NCBI GenBank assembly: GCA_029945375.1
Contig: CM057057.1
Coordinates: 5,084,001 to 5,148,000, forward strand
Direction of reading: 5' to 3'
From: Agaricus subrufescens
Lineage: Eukaryota; Basidiomycota; Agaricomycetes; Agaricales; Agaricaceae
DNA: 64,000 nucleotides
Shown one piece after another: positions 1 to 12,398 of this stretch. Under the pieces are notes generated by a model. That model made no database searches. It saw only the letters and a list, made by a program, of their open reading frames with translations, and had not been told where the DNA came from. Position 1 is the first letter of the stretch. Each line of letters begins with the position of its first letter. The translations under genes and the position numbers were made by a program.

Positions 1-88
1 AGGGGTGTACAAGGGCAAGGAAGGAGTGGTTTTCATGATGTGCAGAGAAACATCGCAAGCAAGACCAGGACGGGCCACATTCGAATAT

Positions 89-554
89 TTAGTCAGCGGG
101 AGTAGAAGCCATGGAATCAATCTCCATCTTTTCAGAGGCAGAATCTGCAGTTGACGCTTGTAGTGGTTGCTTTGAGAACCTTTCTAATTGAGCCCTGGAA
201 TATCAAAGCTCTCAGAACTGCAGTCGCCGTAATAAACAAGCGTTACCTCTTCCGATCTCTCAAGGTCTGTAGCATGTGAATGACTTCATCTTGGTCAGTG
301 ATTAAGAGCTCGCCACCGGGAAGATTAGCCACGAGGTCCTTTGCTTGGGCAAGTGCGCCCTTGAACTCGTTTGTCTATAGCTCAGTCAATCACCATGGGA
401 GTTGGAGGATGTGGTCTCGACGAACCGCCTGGAGAAGAGCGAGCTTTGCAGCGGGGGTTGTTGTGCCGTCTGGCTGGTGTGTGAGCTGGAGGACGGCGAC
501 GAGCTTGGAAAGCAGGGCGTCGTAGAGAGCGACGGGCAGCGGATTCTGGGCCAT
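89..554 (-). CDS. MED9: Mediator complex subunit 9 (Med9/Cse2)
   Basis: Subunit of the middle module of Mediator, the nuclear coactivator bridging transcription factors and RNA polymerase II. Three exons on the minus strand fit in phase: 554-426, 374-247 and 179-89, giving about 115 residues. The introns are 51 nt (donor GTTCGT) and 67 nt (donor GTAACG). The family signature lies in exon 2: AQAKDLVANLPGGELL followed by QDEVIHMLQTLRDRKR, the helical core of fungal Med9. The tail is short and acidic (EKMEIDSM). The ATG at 554 is preferred over an in-frame one at 659, whose extra N-terminus is Thr-rich and unlike the family. The third exon is the least certain part: without the second splice the protein would stop right after RDRKR. 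Confidence 0.82.
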
Positions 555-890
555 CGTCGTCGTCGTCGTTGTCGCCGTCGCTTCTCCAGCAGACCCCTCA
601 ATTCTCGGTGTCACGTGATCGCCCACCGCCGGCGAGCTTGAGCCCAACGCGTCCATCATGGCAGATATGTTTGGAAAATGCAGCAGAGGAGGAGCACTCG
701 ACTCAGCTCTCCAACCCTGAACCAGCCTATATATTTACCGTCATGATTCATTCTCACGTTTTGGCACAAGTGATGGGGACCCAATTCAATGGGTCCTGTC
801 TGATACCATCTTCAGAAACCAATGCGTTATATATAACAGTGCTACAGAACGATATATACAGATGGAACTAGAACAAACAGATAACAAATT

Positions 891-2361
891 TCACAATGCT
901 TGCCCCGCGGCGCCAGCACCCAGGTCGTACACTCGAGAAACTTCTATGTCTCCTCGCCTCAGTTCCTCTTCCTGGCTCAGATCCCTTTGAGTGGCAGCCA
1001 CTGTTTCATCCAGAAGTACAAGTAACTCCCGGAGATTCTGCAGCTTGTGTATTCCAGACACGATCCGAGAATCTCTAGAAGCCAGTCCAGGAGCAAGCCT
1101 ATACCCAGGCCTTGGTGACAATCCCCGTGATCCCGGAACTGGAGAATCGGTCATACAAGGGGACAAGAAAGGGCCTGATGGTGGCGCAGGAGACACAACA
1201 ATATCAGGAATAGGAATATTAGAGGGCTTAGTAACTGTTGGCCGAAAATACCAAGAAGAAAGCCAGGCATCGTAAATGTCAGTGTCAGAATGTCGGAACG
1301 ACAGAGACGGTGAAGGAATGACGATCTCTGCAACATGCCTATGTGCCCAAGGCTTCGCATTCCAACCACTGGAAGGCCGAGCACCAGCAGCAAGATCCAA
1401 ACTACTCAGCAGTGGACTCTCCAAAACATTTCGTGGTCGCAAAGCAGGATCAGCAAAGGGATCAGCATCCAGACTGTGACGCCTCTGCATTGTTGGCGAT
1501 GGCATTCGATTTGAAACAAGAGCTGGGGAATCAATCACCGGAGACATGGGAACGAGGTCAGAGCATGGTTGCCTGCAAGCGCAAAATTTGCGTCGGCCAG
1601 TCCTTCCAGTATCTTCAAAGGGATCACTGAGATGAGCACGCGTTGGTTTCTCCAGATCCAAAAAACGATCCCGTCCAGTCAAATCCAAAGAATCTTCAAA
1701 ACCTAACGAATTGAGAATATCTCCATGTTCAGAAGGCGAATAAAAGGATTCCCGCTGGTATAAAAACGGATCTAGCGTATCAATCATGGTGAGCTTAAGA
1801 GAAACATCTCGCTAACGTCACCACTTACCGATGCTTTGGAGCGGGTTCGAGGACGACAAAGGCGTATTGAGCGAAAAGGACGGAGTTGAAGATGGAGATG
1901 ATGCCACATCCTCGCATGTTGGGTACCTGGTACGATTCACTCGACCTCGATTGCCGTCGTTATTTCCAAAATCAGGCACAGAATGAAGCGGCAACAATGG
2001 CGTGTCACATCGCTTAGGTCCCCGAGGGCCCGCCCTCTGCAACCGAACGCTATGCCTCAGTCTTTCCTGACACGCTGCATACAGATAGATCAATAACCAC
2101 GCCTCTCAAACGGAACACGAACCCACCCTCAAATTCCACCGAATGGCGGGAGCCCATTCTGAGCGTAGGGAACGGAAACGCGAATCTGATATCAGAAGGG
2201 CGGCGACGGGATTTTGGTGTCGATGTGACAAAGCGAGGTGACTCGGTGTTGAATTTCTGGGTAAACAGTACATGGTTGATTATTCCAACAGCGGCAGTTG
2301 TCAAGCGGTTCCAGAGCAGAAGAGAGGCGCAATGAATCCTGAACCATAGGCTGCGGTTCAT
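891..2361 (-). CDS. hypothetical protein, Ser/Pro-rich, C-terminal helix
   Basis: I do not recognise this protein. Three exons join in phase: 2361-2083, 2036-1829 and 1771-891, with introns of 46 and 57 nt, giving about 455 residues. The N-terminus has one hydrophobic stretch (CASLLLWNRLTTAAVGI). The middle is rich in Ser, Pro and Asp with repeated 'DPFxD/DPFAD' motifs. A more ordered part around residues 300-350 reads DAWLSSWYFRPTV. The C-terminus holds a helix (NLRELLVLLDETVAATQRDL) that could form a short coiled coil. Joining the second intron at GTAAGT/CTAG skips an in-frame ATG at 1787, so a shorter start there is an alternative. A role cannot be inferred. It lies tail-to-tail with nothing and between MED9 and the CAND1 3' end, all on the minus strand. 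Confidence 0.6.
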
Positions 2362-2633
2362 GATGAGGTATCGCAGAGTGAACAATCTATTTTTATCCCA
2401 CTGGCTCGCATTTGAGACTCGCTCTCATCCTCGGTCGACAAAAATTACAGAGAAGCCGAGGGTTTCACGCAGAAACACACAATATAGCACGAACCATAGC
2501 AATCGTTTTACTTGGACCTTATATCCATAACAAAAAACCTCATAATGGGGACTCGGGACGCACAAGATATTATACAATGAAGAAGAAACTACTCAAACCT
2601 TATTATATGCTCTGTGCTCCACGATACTTTTGT

Positions 2634-5600
2634 TCAACCACTCAACTCCTTCAGCTCCGCACCCCACGGCGAACCCCTCAACCCCTCCACAAAAGCATCA
2701 AATCGAGGCGAAGTTCCCGCCCCGATCTTCGACAAAGCAGCAACAGCTCTTAGAGCACTCCTTTGCAACTCGGCAGCTCGTTCGAGGTCCTGTTTGACAG
2801 TATCCTTGGTCAGAGTAACACCCTTCATTGTCTTTTCGAGCGTGGGTAGAGCCTCGTCCAAATGTTGGGCAGCCGCTGAAGGTGCAACTTGAGACAGACG
2901 GAAGAGCATCATATGACAGATGACTTTGATTTCGTCAGAATCGTCTGAGAGACCAGGAATGACACGTCCAAGGAACATGTGAAGATCCAATTTGGTCAAA
3001 CATGTATCGAGCTGCAAGTGGTCCACAGTGAGTTGATCTGGCTATTGTGCTGATGTGACTTACAAGGGTATACATGGTCTCATAAGCGGTTTTCCTCGTC
3101 TCGAGACCATCGTCCACTTTATGTGTCCAAGGACCCATTTGAACAGTTCGGATGAGAGCGGGGTTGATGTTCGTCTCCTTGTATAGATCTGGAAGTAGAG
3201 TAGGAAGATGCTCCCGGATAAGATGAGGCTTCGTGCGAGCAGAAGAATTCATAGCAGAAAGAGCTAATCGGCGAACAGTCTGTTCACAATGAATGATAAT
3301 CTTGAGTAGAGGATAGCGAAAAACTTACCGTATCGTCATCCTGTATGAGGGCCAAGAAATCAACGATGAGAGGACTGAGGAGGTCATCATAAGATTGCGA
3401 TGTGTCGGCAAAAGTGTATCTAATAGCGGAGATGACAGTAGCACGTGTAGCAGAATTGTCGTCTCGAAGACGAGCCTACAGTTGACTTAGAACATTCGAA
3501 ACATTCACCCGTCAATGATGACTCACATGCAGCTGGGGCAGATATCGGGAGGGATGAGTAGTAGCAAGCTTGCCGAGACAGGCAGCAGCCACGTTCCTGG
3601 TAGTCTCTTCTGCGTTCTCTGAGTTTCTGAAGAGCGGCCCCCAAAGTAAGTCAGCAACTCCTTCTAGTTGTCCTTGCGAGCAGTGGGTAACGACCTTGAG
3701 AAGATTCTTATTCGAGACCTCAAGTCTACATCAGAAGTACTCACCTCCTTGGAAGCATGAAGAGCAAGTAAGCGCTTCTTACTGTCGCTTTCAACTAATT
3801 TAATGATAACAGGAAGGAACTGATGAAGATTGCCAATCGCGATATTTCCTAGGATTCAGATGATCAGATCGCAAAAATTCTCTTTGAGAGTATTGAGACT
3901 TACCGGCTGCGAAAGCAGCTGCGGCCCTCACGTCTTCTTGTTCGGCCGAGAAAAGGTCAATGACATGTGTAAAAATATCGTGCTGTGGCGACATGTCACT
4001 AATAAGGTCGGTTAGATCGAAGAACGAAACAGAACGAAATATCTCACATGAAGCGACCAAGTTCTCCGATTATTAACAAGCTCAAAATTAACAGAGTAGG
4101 TTTGGCTTTTGATGGCGTCTAATAGATACAGGTCATTCAAGCTATCCGCTGGCAAGAGCAGAGAACCTGCCTACCTTGAAGTGCTTTGAATACTCAGCGA
4201 TGACGCCAGCAGCAACACCATGTTGACTCTTCACAACAGCTGCGATACACCTGGCTACATTAGAGGGGTTTGTTTCACTTCTCGGCGCCTTCTCCACGGC
4301 AATCACAAGATTTGGAATGACGTGTGTGGTGATTTGACCATCAGCTTGTACCAGAGCGATGAAGAATTTGAAAAGAGACTCGAGAGCAGCCCCAGATATA
4401 AGAGGAGAGTATGCAATGATATAAAGCTCGGGAAGAAGGGCACGTTCGACTTCGGGGAACGTGGAGGCGGGAGACAATTCCAGAAGCAGAGCAACGATAC
4501 TGAGAGACTGGGAGAGGAGAGTGAAGTCCGCCGTCGAAAGATATCCCTTAACTTGAGGAATGAGGTGAGGGGCGAGGTCGGCAGGGACACCAGATGTGTA
4601 GCTTGAAACCCTGGTCAGGTAAAGTCAGAAAACACATATATTGTAACTCACCTTCGGAGAAGGGCATCCAGTGCCGAGAAAACCTCTGCCTTTCCAAGTC
4701 TTCCACTCTTTTTCAACAAATTAATTAGCCACTCAATGATATTATTAACCCAATCATCTCCGACGTGGACTTCCTTAGCGACCTTCCTGACAACTCTGAC
4801 AGCACTATCCGTCTTTCCCAACGACCTGCATATGTAATCCCACTCCTTCTTATCCTTGGTGCGAACGACATCCGTGGCACAGACCCAAAGATCAGCTATG
4901 CATTCCTCAGCAGAGGATCTGACTTCAGCATCGGTATCATGGCTTGCTAGTCTCCGCACGGCTTGGTCATAGAGCTGATCTACCCACTCAGCAGCCTTTA
5001 CCGGTTTAAGCGCGTTCAACAGTGAAGAAAAGGCACGGAAAGTTTCAGATGCGATTCTGGGATGTCTTTCACCTAAGGTCTTATTGAGGGCAGGAATGAG
5101 CTGGGGCAGGGAACTCGAGAAAGTAGGGGGTGCATGAGTCGAAAAGAAAAGAGAGAGGAAGGAGAGTGTCGTAATATGCAGGGTCGATGTTGACGTTGAT
5201 GACGTTTGAGACAAAATTGTCTGCGAGATCGACGTGACAGGTGCTATTTGCGTAGAGAGAGACCCAGGCAGAACAGTGAGAAGGGAGTTAAGGAGCCCAA
5301 AACCAGCCTGTAGAACAGCAGGCGGAGTCTTGGCTGATTTCAGCTGATTAAGGAGTGCTTTCGAAAGCGCAGGGACTTGACCCTTCAATAAAGTGTAGGG
5401 TGTTTCTTCAGAGTCCGCTGTTTCGTCAGTATCTCTCTTCCTCTTCCCGCGAGGTGTCATGTCATCTTTCGACGGAACACCACCGTATACCGCCGTTTGG
5501 TTGAGAAGAATGACATACGTATGCCAAACTTCTAACCGAACGTTTTCTTCGCGATCTCCGAATCTTGATATCAGAGCGGGAGATACCTCTTTGTAAATGG

Positions 5601-7050
5601 ATGTTAAAAGTTCTGGCCGCGTGCCGATGACACCAGCAAGCAACTTGGCAGCAGAGCGGCGGACCTTGTATGAGGTATCCTCATCGTCAGAGTATCTAAA
5701 TGAAAATGAGAAAGTACGAAAGATCGCAAGAACCTTAAACGTACTCGTCTAGGTCATCATCTTCATCATCTTCATCTGCATCCGCCATTTCCTCATCTTC
5801 ATCTCCATCTCCCGCATAGTTCTAGATGGGACTACTGAATAACGAGCCTCTCGTAACACAACAATCACTTACAGGGTCGTATTTGATGAATTGAAGCCCG
5901 ACCTGTACAATCGCTCCCAAATAAGGCGTCACCTCTGTGGGCAGACGCAGCGTCAAGGCTTCAAGGGCCTGAAGGGATCCTTCGCGTAGTTCCTCGTCAT
6001 CTTTGTGGACAGCCTCCAAAATCCCAGGCACAACCTTGTCCAAAACTGAGGAGATATGATGAGGAGAGTGGCGGGCGATAGCAGCCGCGAGCTGAATAGT
6101 CGTTCTCTGTTTCTCGACACTCGCAGAAGATGTAAGATTCGGGAAAACACTGGTTTGTAGCAAGTTTTCGAAAAGAGCGGGACGAGAAATGGGTATGAAC
6201 TGCGAAAGAGTAATTATACCACGTTTTCGCACAACCGGACGCGGGTGGCTAAGAAGTGGTGCAAGGACTGTTAAAGGTTGAGGGTCTAAGGATGAATTGG
6301 AAACATGAAGCGGGAAGCGGCTGATTAATATTGACAGAATTGCAAGGGTTTCGACCAAAGCTTCAGGAGGGGTTGACGGCTAGAAGACGCATGAGAATTG
6401 CTTGATTCTGAATTAATTGAAACCGCACGTTTGCGAGCTGGCCAAGGAGTTTTGGTGTTAATTTACTGCAAGCAGATTGCGCGATTTTTCCATCGGGCGG
6501 AAGCTCAGCGGTAATCGTCTTTAATGCTTTACCCGCGTTAGTTTCAGAGAAGAATTAACACGATTTTGATCATACCAAGTGCCGATATGTCTCTCAGTTC
6601 CTCATCTTTGCCGCCCGAAAAGTCGATGAGCTTGTCCACAACCACTTCCATTTGTGATTGACGAAGGATCTTGATAAGCTGACCCAAACTTCTTTTCCAT
6701 GAGTAAAATGACACGGAAAAGAACGACAATCATACCATTTCACGGCCTGATTCTTGACTTCAGATATCTTGTCCTCTACAAGCAAAAGCACCTGGTCCAA
6801 CACCTTGTTCTCCACAGGCTCATCGCCCTGGAACACGGACGGATCTGTCCGGATCTCGGTCATCAGGTCATTCAGTCCCATGAACCTATGGCATTGTGAG
6901 CCCTCATCGCGCTGATGCATTTGGATAAATACCTGAAGTCCTGGTCACCGGACTGCATCTGAAGAGCAGCGTGAATGTCTATCCTCCGCGTCGATCAAGC
7001 GACAAACCGACCTTTTCGATGAGATTCGTCATGAGATATCCCTTGGTCAT
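2634..7050 (-). CDS. CAND1: Cullin-associated NEDD8-dissociated protein (CAND1/TIP120)
   Basis: HEAT-repeat protein that binds deneddylated cullins and exchanges substrate receptors of SCF-type ubiquitin ligases. The N-terminus starts at ATG 7050 (MTKGYLMTNLIEK), then MQSGDQDFRFMGLNDLMTEI, matching the first HEAT repeats of CAND1. Next come the conserved segments EDKISEVKNQAVK and KDEELRDISALG. The C-terminus is diagnostic: MGPWTHKVDDGLETRK, then LDTCLTKLD and VKQDLERAAELQRSALRAV, which align with the TIP120 domain. An acidic Asp/Glu-rich insert sits near 5760-5810. The gene is split by more than ten introns of about 50-70 nt; the total exon length fits the usual roughly 1,200 residues. I saw no frame break in the parts I read. 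Individual exon borders were not all fixed. Confidence 0.9.
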
Positions 7051-8120
7051 GGCTGCTGGCTGCAACGACAGACGGCGATGCGCGTATTCTAAGGTCTGGA
7101 AACTTGGATCTTGCCACTGGTCCCTGGAGCCATGATATGAGTCACGTGCTCTTGATCCCATATACCCACTGGTACCTGCGCTTAAATCCTTTCTCTTCTT
7201 TCATATCACCCCTGTTCGGTCTTCCCCCTTTCGGAAACGGTGTTGCCCAGGATCACGCGAGAATACCAAGGACCACAGAAGTCTGGAAATGCAGAGGTAA
7301 GCCACTCGAGAACAATAAGCTCGGGCTTACCGGAGAATATGATCCGCCCCCGTGTCCTTTCCTTTCCTTATCCATATCTCTCGCAGACATTCGCTAGGGA
7401 AAGGTATAGCAAATATTATATACCGGGAATTTTGGAATCCCTTAAAGGACTCCAAGTTGAAGATTTTTTTTTGTTCTCTAACTGTCACGAGGGCACCATC
7501 AGTGCTTGCAGTTGAATTATTTTTTTTTGTTAAACCCGACAGCCCATTCGATCCCCATGCCCCCACATTTTCGGTCACCAGCGGGTATAGCACCTAATAA
7601 GCTTCCATTCCTTATCATTCCATCCCTCGAATGTCAACCGAACCAATTTGGTACAGTTGTCTGCCCCATGTCTCGATTTGTCAAAAACTTCCAGCTCCCG
7701 ACTAGGACGTGGAAACTGCCAATGACTCTGAAGGCCAGTAAAAAAATAGACTGACGCCACATCAATCCATAACTAGCTCTGGAAGACAATAAGCTACCGT
7801 GTGGAAGGAGCTCGAGCATCCCGTGCGAATCATAAATTCGACTCAATGTATTCAAAGGGCCCTACGCATTCATCTTGATCATCTTTTTTTGTCCCCGTGC
7901 TCCACTCAATTCAAGATGGGTCCAAAATGCTACCCTGCAATGTATAAGCAATCGACGTTTATATTCAAGTTTATTGTCTCGCCCTCAACCTTTCCTCCAT
8001 ACCCAACTACAATATTTAAGGAACCATGCTGAGCATCAAGAACTCCAGGATCCCACTTACCGTGTCCTAAAAGTTCTCACTCAACCCTCCCAACCCCACC
8101 GTCGTCGCAGCCAATCTCAA
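7051..8120. other. intergenic, no gene seen
   Basis: About 1.07 kb between the CAND1 start and pheromone precursor 1. Reading frames here are short, lack family resemblance and overlap each other. It must hold the CAND1 promoter and the pheromone promoter; an A+T element TATTTAA lies at 8013-8019, about 100 bp before the pheromone ATG. Confidence 0.6.
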
Positions 8121-8246
8121 ATGGATTCTTTCTTCACCTTCTTCTCATCCACTTCGACTCAAGAAGAAAATCCTATTGCTTCTCTTCCTACTAACGAAGA
8201 GAGCGGTGGAGGAAACGGGGGCGGCACATATTGCGTTATCGCGTGA
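8121..8246 (+). CDS. Mating pheromone precursor 1 (CaaX, farnesylated type)
   Basis: A 41-residue peptide with the classic shape of a homobasidiomycete lipopeptide pheromone precursor. It starts MDSFFTFFSS, has an acidic middle (TQEENP...NEES), a Gly/Asn-rich stretch and ends YCVIA, a CaaX farnesylation motif followed at once by TGA. In the family, CaaX processing adds farnesyl and carboxymethyl groups and N-terminal proteolysis releases a short mature peptide that activates a Ste3-type receptor in a compatible mate. A second, clearly paralogous precursor lies at 12399-12524 on the other strand. A longer reading frame begins upstream at 7875, but the first ATG giving a pheromone-like N-terminus is 8121. 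No receptor gene is visible in this window. Confidence 0.85.
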   Translation: MDSFFTFFSSTSTQEENPIASLPTNEESGGGNGGGTYCVIA

Positions 8247-8818
8247 ATTTACTTGCGCGTTTAAGGCTGCCTGCATTTTATGGTAAATCATAATCTTGCC
8301 CAATACCATCCCCAGCCACTCATATTCTCTTCCAGACAGCCTTGTTTATAACTCTTCGCCATTCGTTCAATCTTCTACCCTTACTGGCCGAGGATTCATT
8401 CACATTGCATTGGAATCTTATCTATACACTTTTAACGCGTCCATCTTTACGCGTTTAAAATACTCTATAGCTTTTCGTTTTCACCTTACTAATGTGCCCC
8501 TCATGAGCACATTTTACATTTATTATATCTGTTACTACTAGTTCCACTACATGTATTGATATCGTGGATTCACATTTGGCATACTCAATCGCAATATATA
8601 AATTGTGCAATTCGGAGATAGGCGCTTACTTCATGGTACTATCACAAGAGAAATGACTGTCTCCACCAAACTGCTGATACAACTCCGCCCAAAAACAAAA
8701 ACAAAATCGAATTTCTCGTTATCTAGATGTCAATCAATTTCCGCAGCCCGAGTATCTCACTCCCACCTGCGCAGCATGTAGTACCTATCCGAGTCATTCT
8801 TCCTCCTCAACTCAAAAC
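8247..8818. other. intergenic, no gene seen
   Basis: A+T-rich spacer between the pheromone gene and the triple-MIT gene. I saw no CaaX peptide or other credible gene on either strand. Confidence 0.6.
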
Positions 8819-9898
8819 ATGGATCCTCAACCCACAAGCCCTTTCGAAGTGAGCCAACCCACAGCCAACAATATCCCGCTCACCCCATCCCAGCGCGGCA
8901 TAGAACTCATCACTCAAGCCATACAAGCCGACGAACAAAAAAACTACTACGAAGCATACCAACTCTACACACACGGACTCGACTACCTAATGCTTACCCT
9001 CAAACGTGTGATAATTTCCAAAACTAAAAATAAACCCCTAATTCACCCACCTGTTTGATACTTCTAGACGAAAGAAACCCAGAATCGCAAAAGCTGCTAC
9101 GAATAAAAATAAACGAGTACCTAACCCGCGCCGAATCCCTCAAGAAACACACCCTTTCACGATCACCTCAACAGAGTCCAAAATTGTCCACGGCAACAAA
9201 CGAAAACGATCACTGTCTGGACGCCTTTCAGGTATGTATAATTATAAAAAAATAATGTTACCTGACTGTAAAAATAAACCAGCGTGGAGGGCGACTCGGA
9301 GAAATGGCGCTACAAAAGGACAAAGAACACGACTACTCCTCCGCCCTCGCCCTCTACGAAGATTCTATCGATTTCCTATCAACAAGTCTTCGACGTACGT
9401 GGCGTTTTATAATTCTCACTCCTCATCATCCTATCCTTGTTCGCCAGAAAAGAAAGATCCAGAAGTCAAAAGACTCCTCGAGCAAGAAATCACCAAGTAC
9501 ACAAAACGAATCGAGTTCCTCGAAAAAAGTCTAAAAGATAAACCAGCTTCCGAGAGCCCAAGTAGGAGCAATCGACATTTCTCCGTAAGTTCAGACACAC
9601 ACACAACCCAGCAGTCACCAACGTCCAGTAAACAGCGCGCACTAGAGATCGTACAAGACGCTATCAACGAAGACACAAACCGCAATTATTCCAAAGCCTT
9701 TTTACTGTACCTGAACGCTCTGGACTGCTTCGTGTTAACACTTAAATGTGAGAGACATTCTCGAAGCAGAGACACTTTGACGAATATTCCTAAGACATGG
9801 AGAACGGGGCGACCAAGCGAAAGATACTCGACAAGGTCAAGGAATATTCCGATAGAGCTGACAAGCTCCGATCTCATCTAAATAGGAATCCCGGTTAA
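8819..9898 (+). CDS. Three tandem MIT domains, VPS4-like exons, no ATPase
   Basis: Five exons fit in phase: 8819-9005, 9068-9231, 9283-9394, 9448-9747 and 9795-9898, giving 288 residues. The protein consists of three MIT (microtubule interacting and trafficking) three-helix domains. MIT1 runs from SQRGIELITQAI through NYYEAYQLYTHGLDYL to NEYLTRAESLKK. MIT2 has lost its first helix or is shortened (YSSALALYEDSIDFL to EITKYTKRIEFLEKSL). MIT3 runs from KQRALEIVQDAI through YSKAFLLYLNALDCF to VKEYSDRADKLRSHL, and the protein ends just after it. MIT domains bind the C-terminal tails of ESCRT-III subunits. No AAA domain, transmembrane segment or other domain is present, so it may act as an ESCRT-III binder or a competitor of Vps4; that is inference. 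Each MIT domain carries a phase-1 intron at the same place as in VPS4 at 34831-36485. Confidence 0.82.
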
Positions 9899-10237
9899 AT
9901 CATTGTTGGATCATGTATTGGACGTCAAGGTGTTATACGTGATTAAAGCGGTCTCGTTAGTTAGTGAGAAATGAGGGAGCGATGACAAGACGCGGTAAGT
10001 AGTACAACAAAGGAGAAAAAGAAAAAAAAAAAAAGGAAAATGGTATATCGTCAATACCACACAACGTTGTGCGTAAAGACCAAAGCAAGCTATTAATGAA
10101 TTAGCTGCATGATTGATCAGACAATGCGACACACACATGGAATTATATTACTCACCAAACGACCATAAGAAAGGAAGAGGTACGAAAAAGATATAAACAT
10201 CCACCAAAAGAAAAAAAATTCAAAGCGAAACCCACAT
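9899..10237. other. convergent spacer
   Basis: Roughly 340 bp between two convergent gene ends. It contains an A-rich run at about 10015-10040 and no gene that I can see. Confidence 0.6.
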
Positions 10238-11843
10238 CTAGTTTCCATTCGTAGTCGCCATATAAGTCTGCCCCATCGCCTTGGCCGAGTTGTGTGTGTG
10301 CTTACCCTGGCCCCCGACGACGGCACAGACCTGAATTTCTTTGACCCACTCGTGTTGCATGACCTGTTCGATTGGCCACCGTTTTTCCGGATCGGGTTCC
10401 AACATTTTTCTAATCAAACTTCTACATTGTCTTGGATTGAGGTTGTTTATAGTTGATGGATAATTCGAGGGAGAGGCATTGCTGGTAGCCTGACATGCGG
10501 AGGCGTATGCTGCGTAGAGTTGATCTGAAGATGGCTGGGCCGCCCGCCACGGAAGTTCCTGGAAATGAAGACAGTAATAGACAATTCCGCATGCCCAAAT
10601 GTCGACGAGGCGAGCGTCATAGGCTAAACGGGGAAATGAGTTGATACCAAGGCATTGACCATCAAAAAACGTACGTTTGCCAAGAAATTGCTCAGGAGCG
10701 ATGTATGGTTCACTGCCACATAGTCCGGTAGACATGTGAACAGTTGCCTCCCATGGCAAACGATAGACGGTCGAGGCGCCATAGTCGCCAATCTGATCGG
10801 AGGTTGTAAAAAAAACATGATTGCAGCGGTTGAAGGAAGAGCGAACCTTGAGATTTCCCTTGGAGTCGAAAAAGAGGTTCTCTGGCTTGATGTCGCGGTG
10901 AGCGACTCCTTGGCTGTGGAGATAGGCGACGCCGCTGAGGATTTGCCGAAAACAGCATTCGACCTCGCCAGGGCTCATGCCACTAAGGGAAGACGGGGTT
11001 AAAACAGAGATCATATGTCAAAAAATAGACATGTGACCAAAAATATCTCATGTCTCGGATATGAAAGTGTCGGGGCAAGAGCGGATCATATGCAAAGGAC
11101 GTACCCCTTCTTGATCGCGGCGTAGAGGTCGCCCCCGGGGCAGAACTCCATGACCTCGCACCAGTGGAGGTTCTCGTCCTGGACGAGATCGACGGTCTCG
11201 ACGACGTTGGGGTGGTGGAGGGTGGAGGAGATGCAGAACTCGGCGGTGAGCTTCTTGACGTACTCCTTTTCGCTCTCGTTTTTGCGGCGCTTGCGGAATT
11301 CCTGGCAAAGGGGGGATGGGTGGGGGGGCGGGGGGGAGGAGATGAGTAAAAATTAACCTTGACGGCATACAGTTTCTCTTCCGATCTGTCCCACTTGTGG
11401 GCGAGGCGGACGACGCTGGTTGCGCCCTTGCCGATGGCGATGCGCTGGCAGACGCCGTACTTTTGGGAGAGGCTGGTGGTGCTCTCGCCGGCGGTGCTGC
11501 GGGGCTTCCTGGGGGTGTCGTGGGCGTCGGAGCCGGAGTGCCTGGAGGAGACGGAGTGCTGGGAGGACTTGCGGCTGATTTTGGGGCCGCTGGAGATGAG
11601 ATCCTTGAGGGTGAACTTGTGGCCGTCGCCCTTGTCGCTGTGGACGGAGGGGGTGGACTTTTTCGCGAACGGGCGGCTCTTGGCGGGGGCGGATGTGCTG
11701 GGGCGGCGGCTGGGGGGCGCGCTGGGGGGGGCGCTGGGGGCGGGGGAGGACGAGGAGGCAGAGAGGGTGGGGCGGACGGCGGGTCCGTGCGCGGCGTCGG
11801 GCTGGTCGTCCAGCGGGGGGAGGTCGTCGGGGGAGTCTGGCAT
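10238..11843 (-). CDS. HAL4/SAT4-like Ser/Thr protein kinase
   Basis: Five exons join in phase: 11843-11358, 11301-11105, 10982-10847, 10792-10675 and 10623-10238, giving 440 residues. An N-terminal region of about 130 residues is disordered and Ser/Pro-rich. The kinase domain follows: glycine loop IGKGATSVVRL, ATP lysine in LYAVK, catalytic loop AHRDIKPENLFF, then IGDYGASTVYRLPWE, CGSEPYIAPEQF and DARLVDIWACGIVYY. The segment after the magnesium motif (RLPWE...GLCGSEPYIAPE) is typical of the fungal HAL4/HAL5/NPR family, which in yeast controls plasma-membrane potassium and nutrient transporters. The DFG motif reads DYG here. The coding strand is very G+C-rich at its 5' end, producing long spurious antisense frames. 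Confidence 0.85.
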
Positions 11844-12398
11844 GGTCAGATTCAGAGGGCCTTCATCGTCGAACTGGACGAAAAAAGAGCAGGCCCGTCA
11901 CGTGGCCCACCGCCTCGGGCCAGCGTCCTCGCCGCAGCCCCCAGCGGGGCCAAGCCGTGGGCCCGGCCGGCACCGCTCGCTGGCCACCCGGGCCTCCAGA
12001 GCTCGCCCTCGCCACTGCCCTGCTCCCCAGCCTGGGCCCCCGCTCAATGGCGAAAATCCCGCTCGCATCAGCCGCAGAATCTCACAGATCGCTATCCGCC
12101 TCGCTGCTCACACAGACAGTCGGGTCATATCCCTCGTGTTCCAATACAATACATCCGCCGAACACATTACTACAGATGAAGGTCGAAATAATACTGTTAC
12201 TGCCAAATTTACTGCCGTTAAATTACAAATTCCCCAGTGCATTGATAGAATGTCGAAGACGTCATGTGAAGTCGAAATGCTGCTCCAATGAGCAAATGAT
12301 AATAAAGTCACGCCTGCCGTCCGCTCCGTCAGACACGAGAACACACCCCCTTCTCAGACACTCACCTATGGCGTCACTGGCTACACAAAGTAGCACTT
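11844..12398. other. intergenic, kinase promoter side
   Basis: Upstream of the kinase start and downstream of pheromone precursor 2. The part next to the kinase (11880-12060) is G+C-rich. No credible gene was seen on either strand. Confidence 0.55.

Noticed and set aside
7875..8246. A 123-codon reading of the pheromone gene starting at 7875
   Set aside because: The upstream part has no resemblance to pheromone precursors; the paralogue at 12399-12524 starts at the equivalent of 8121.
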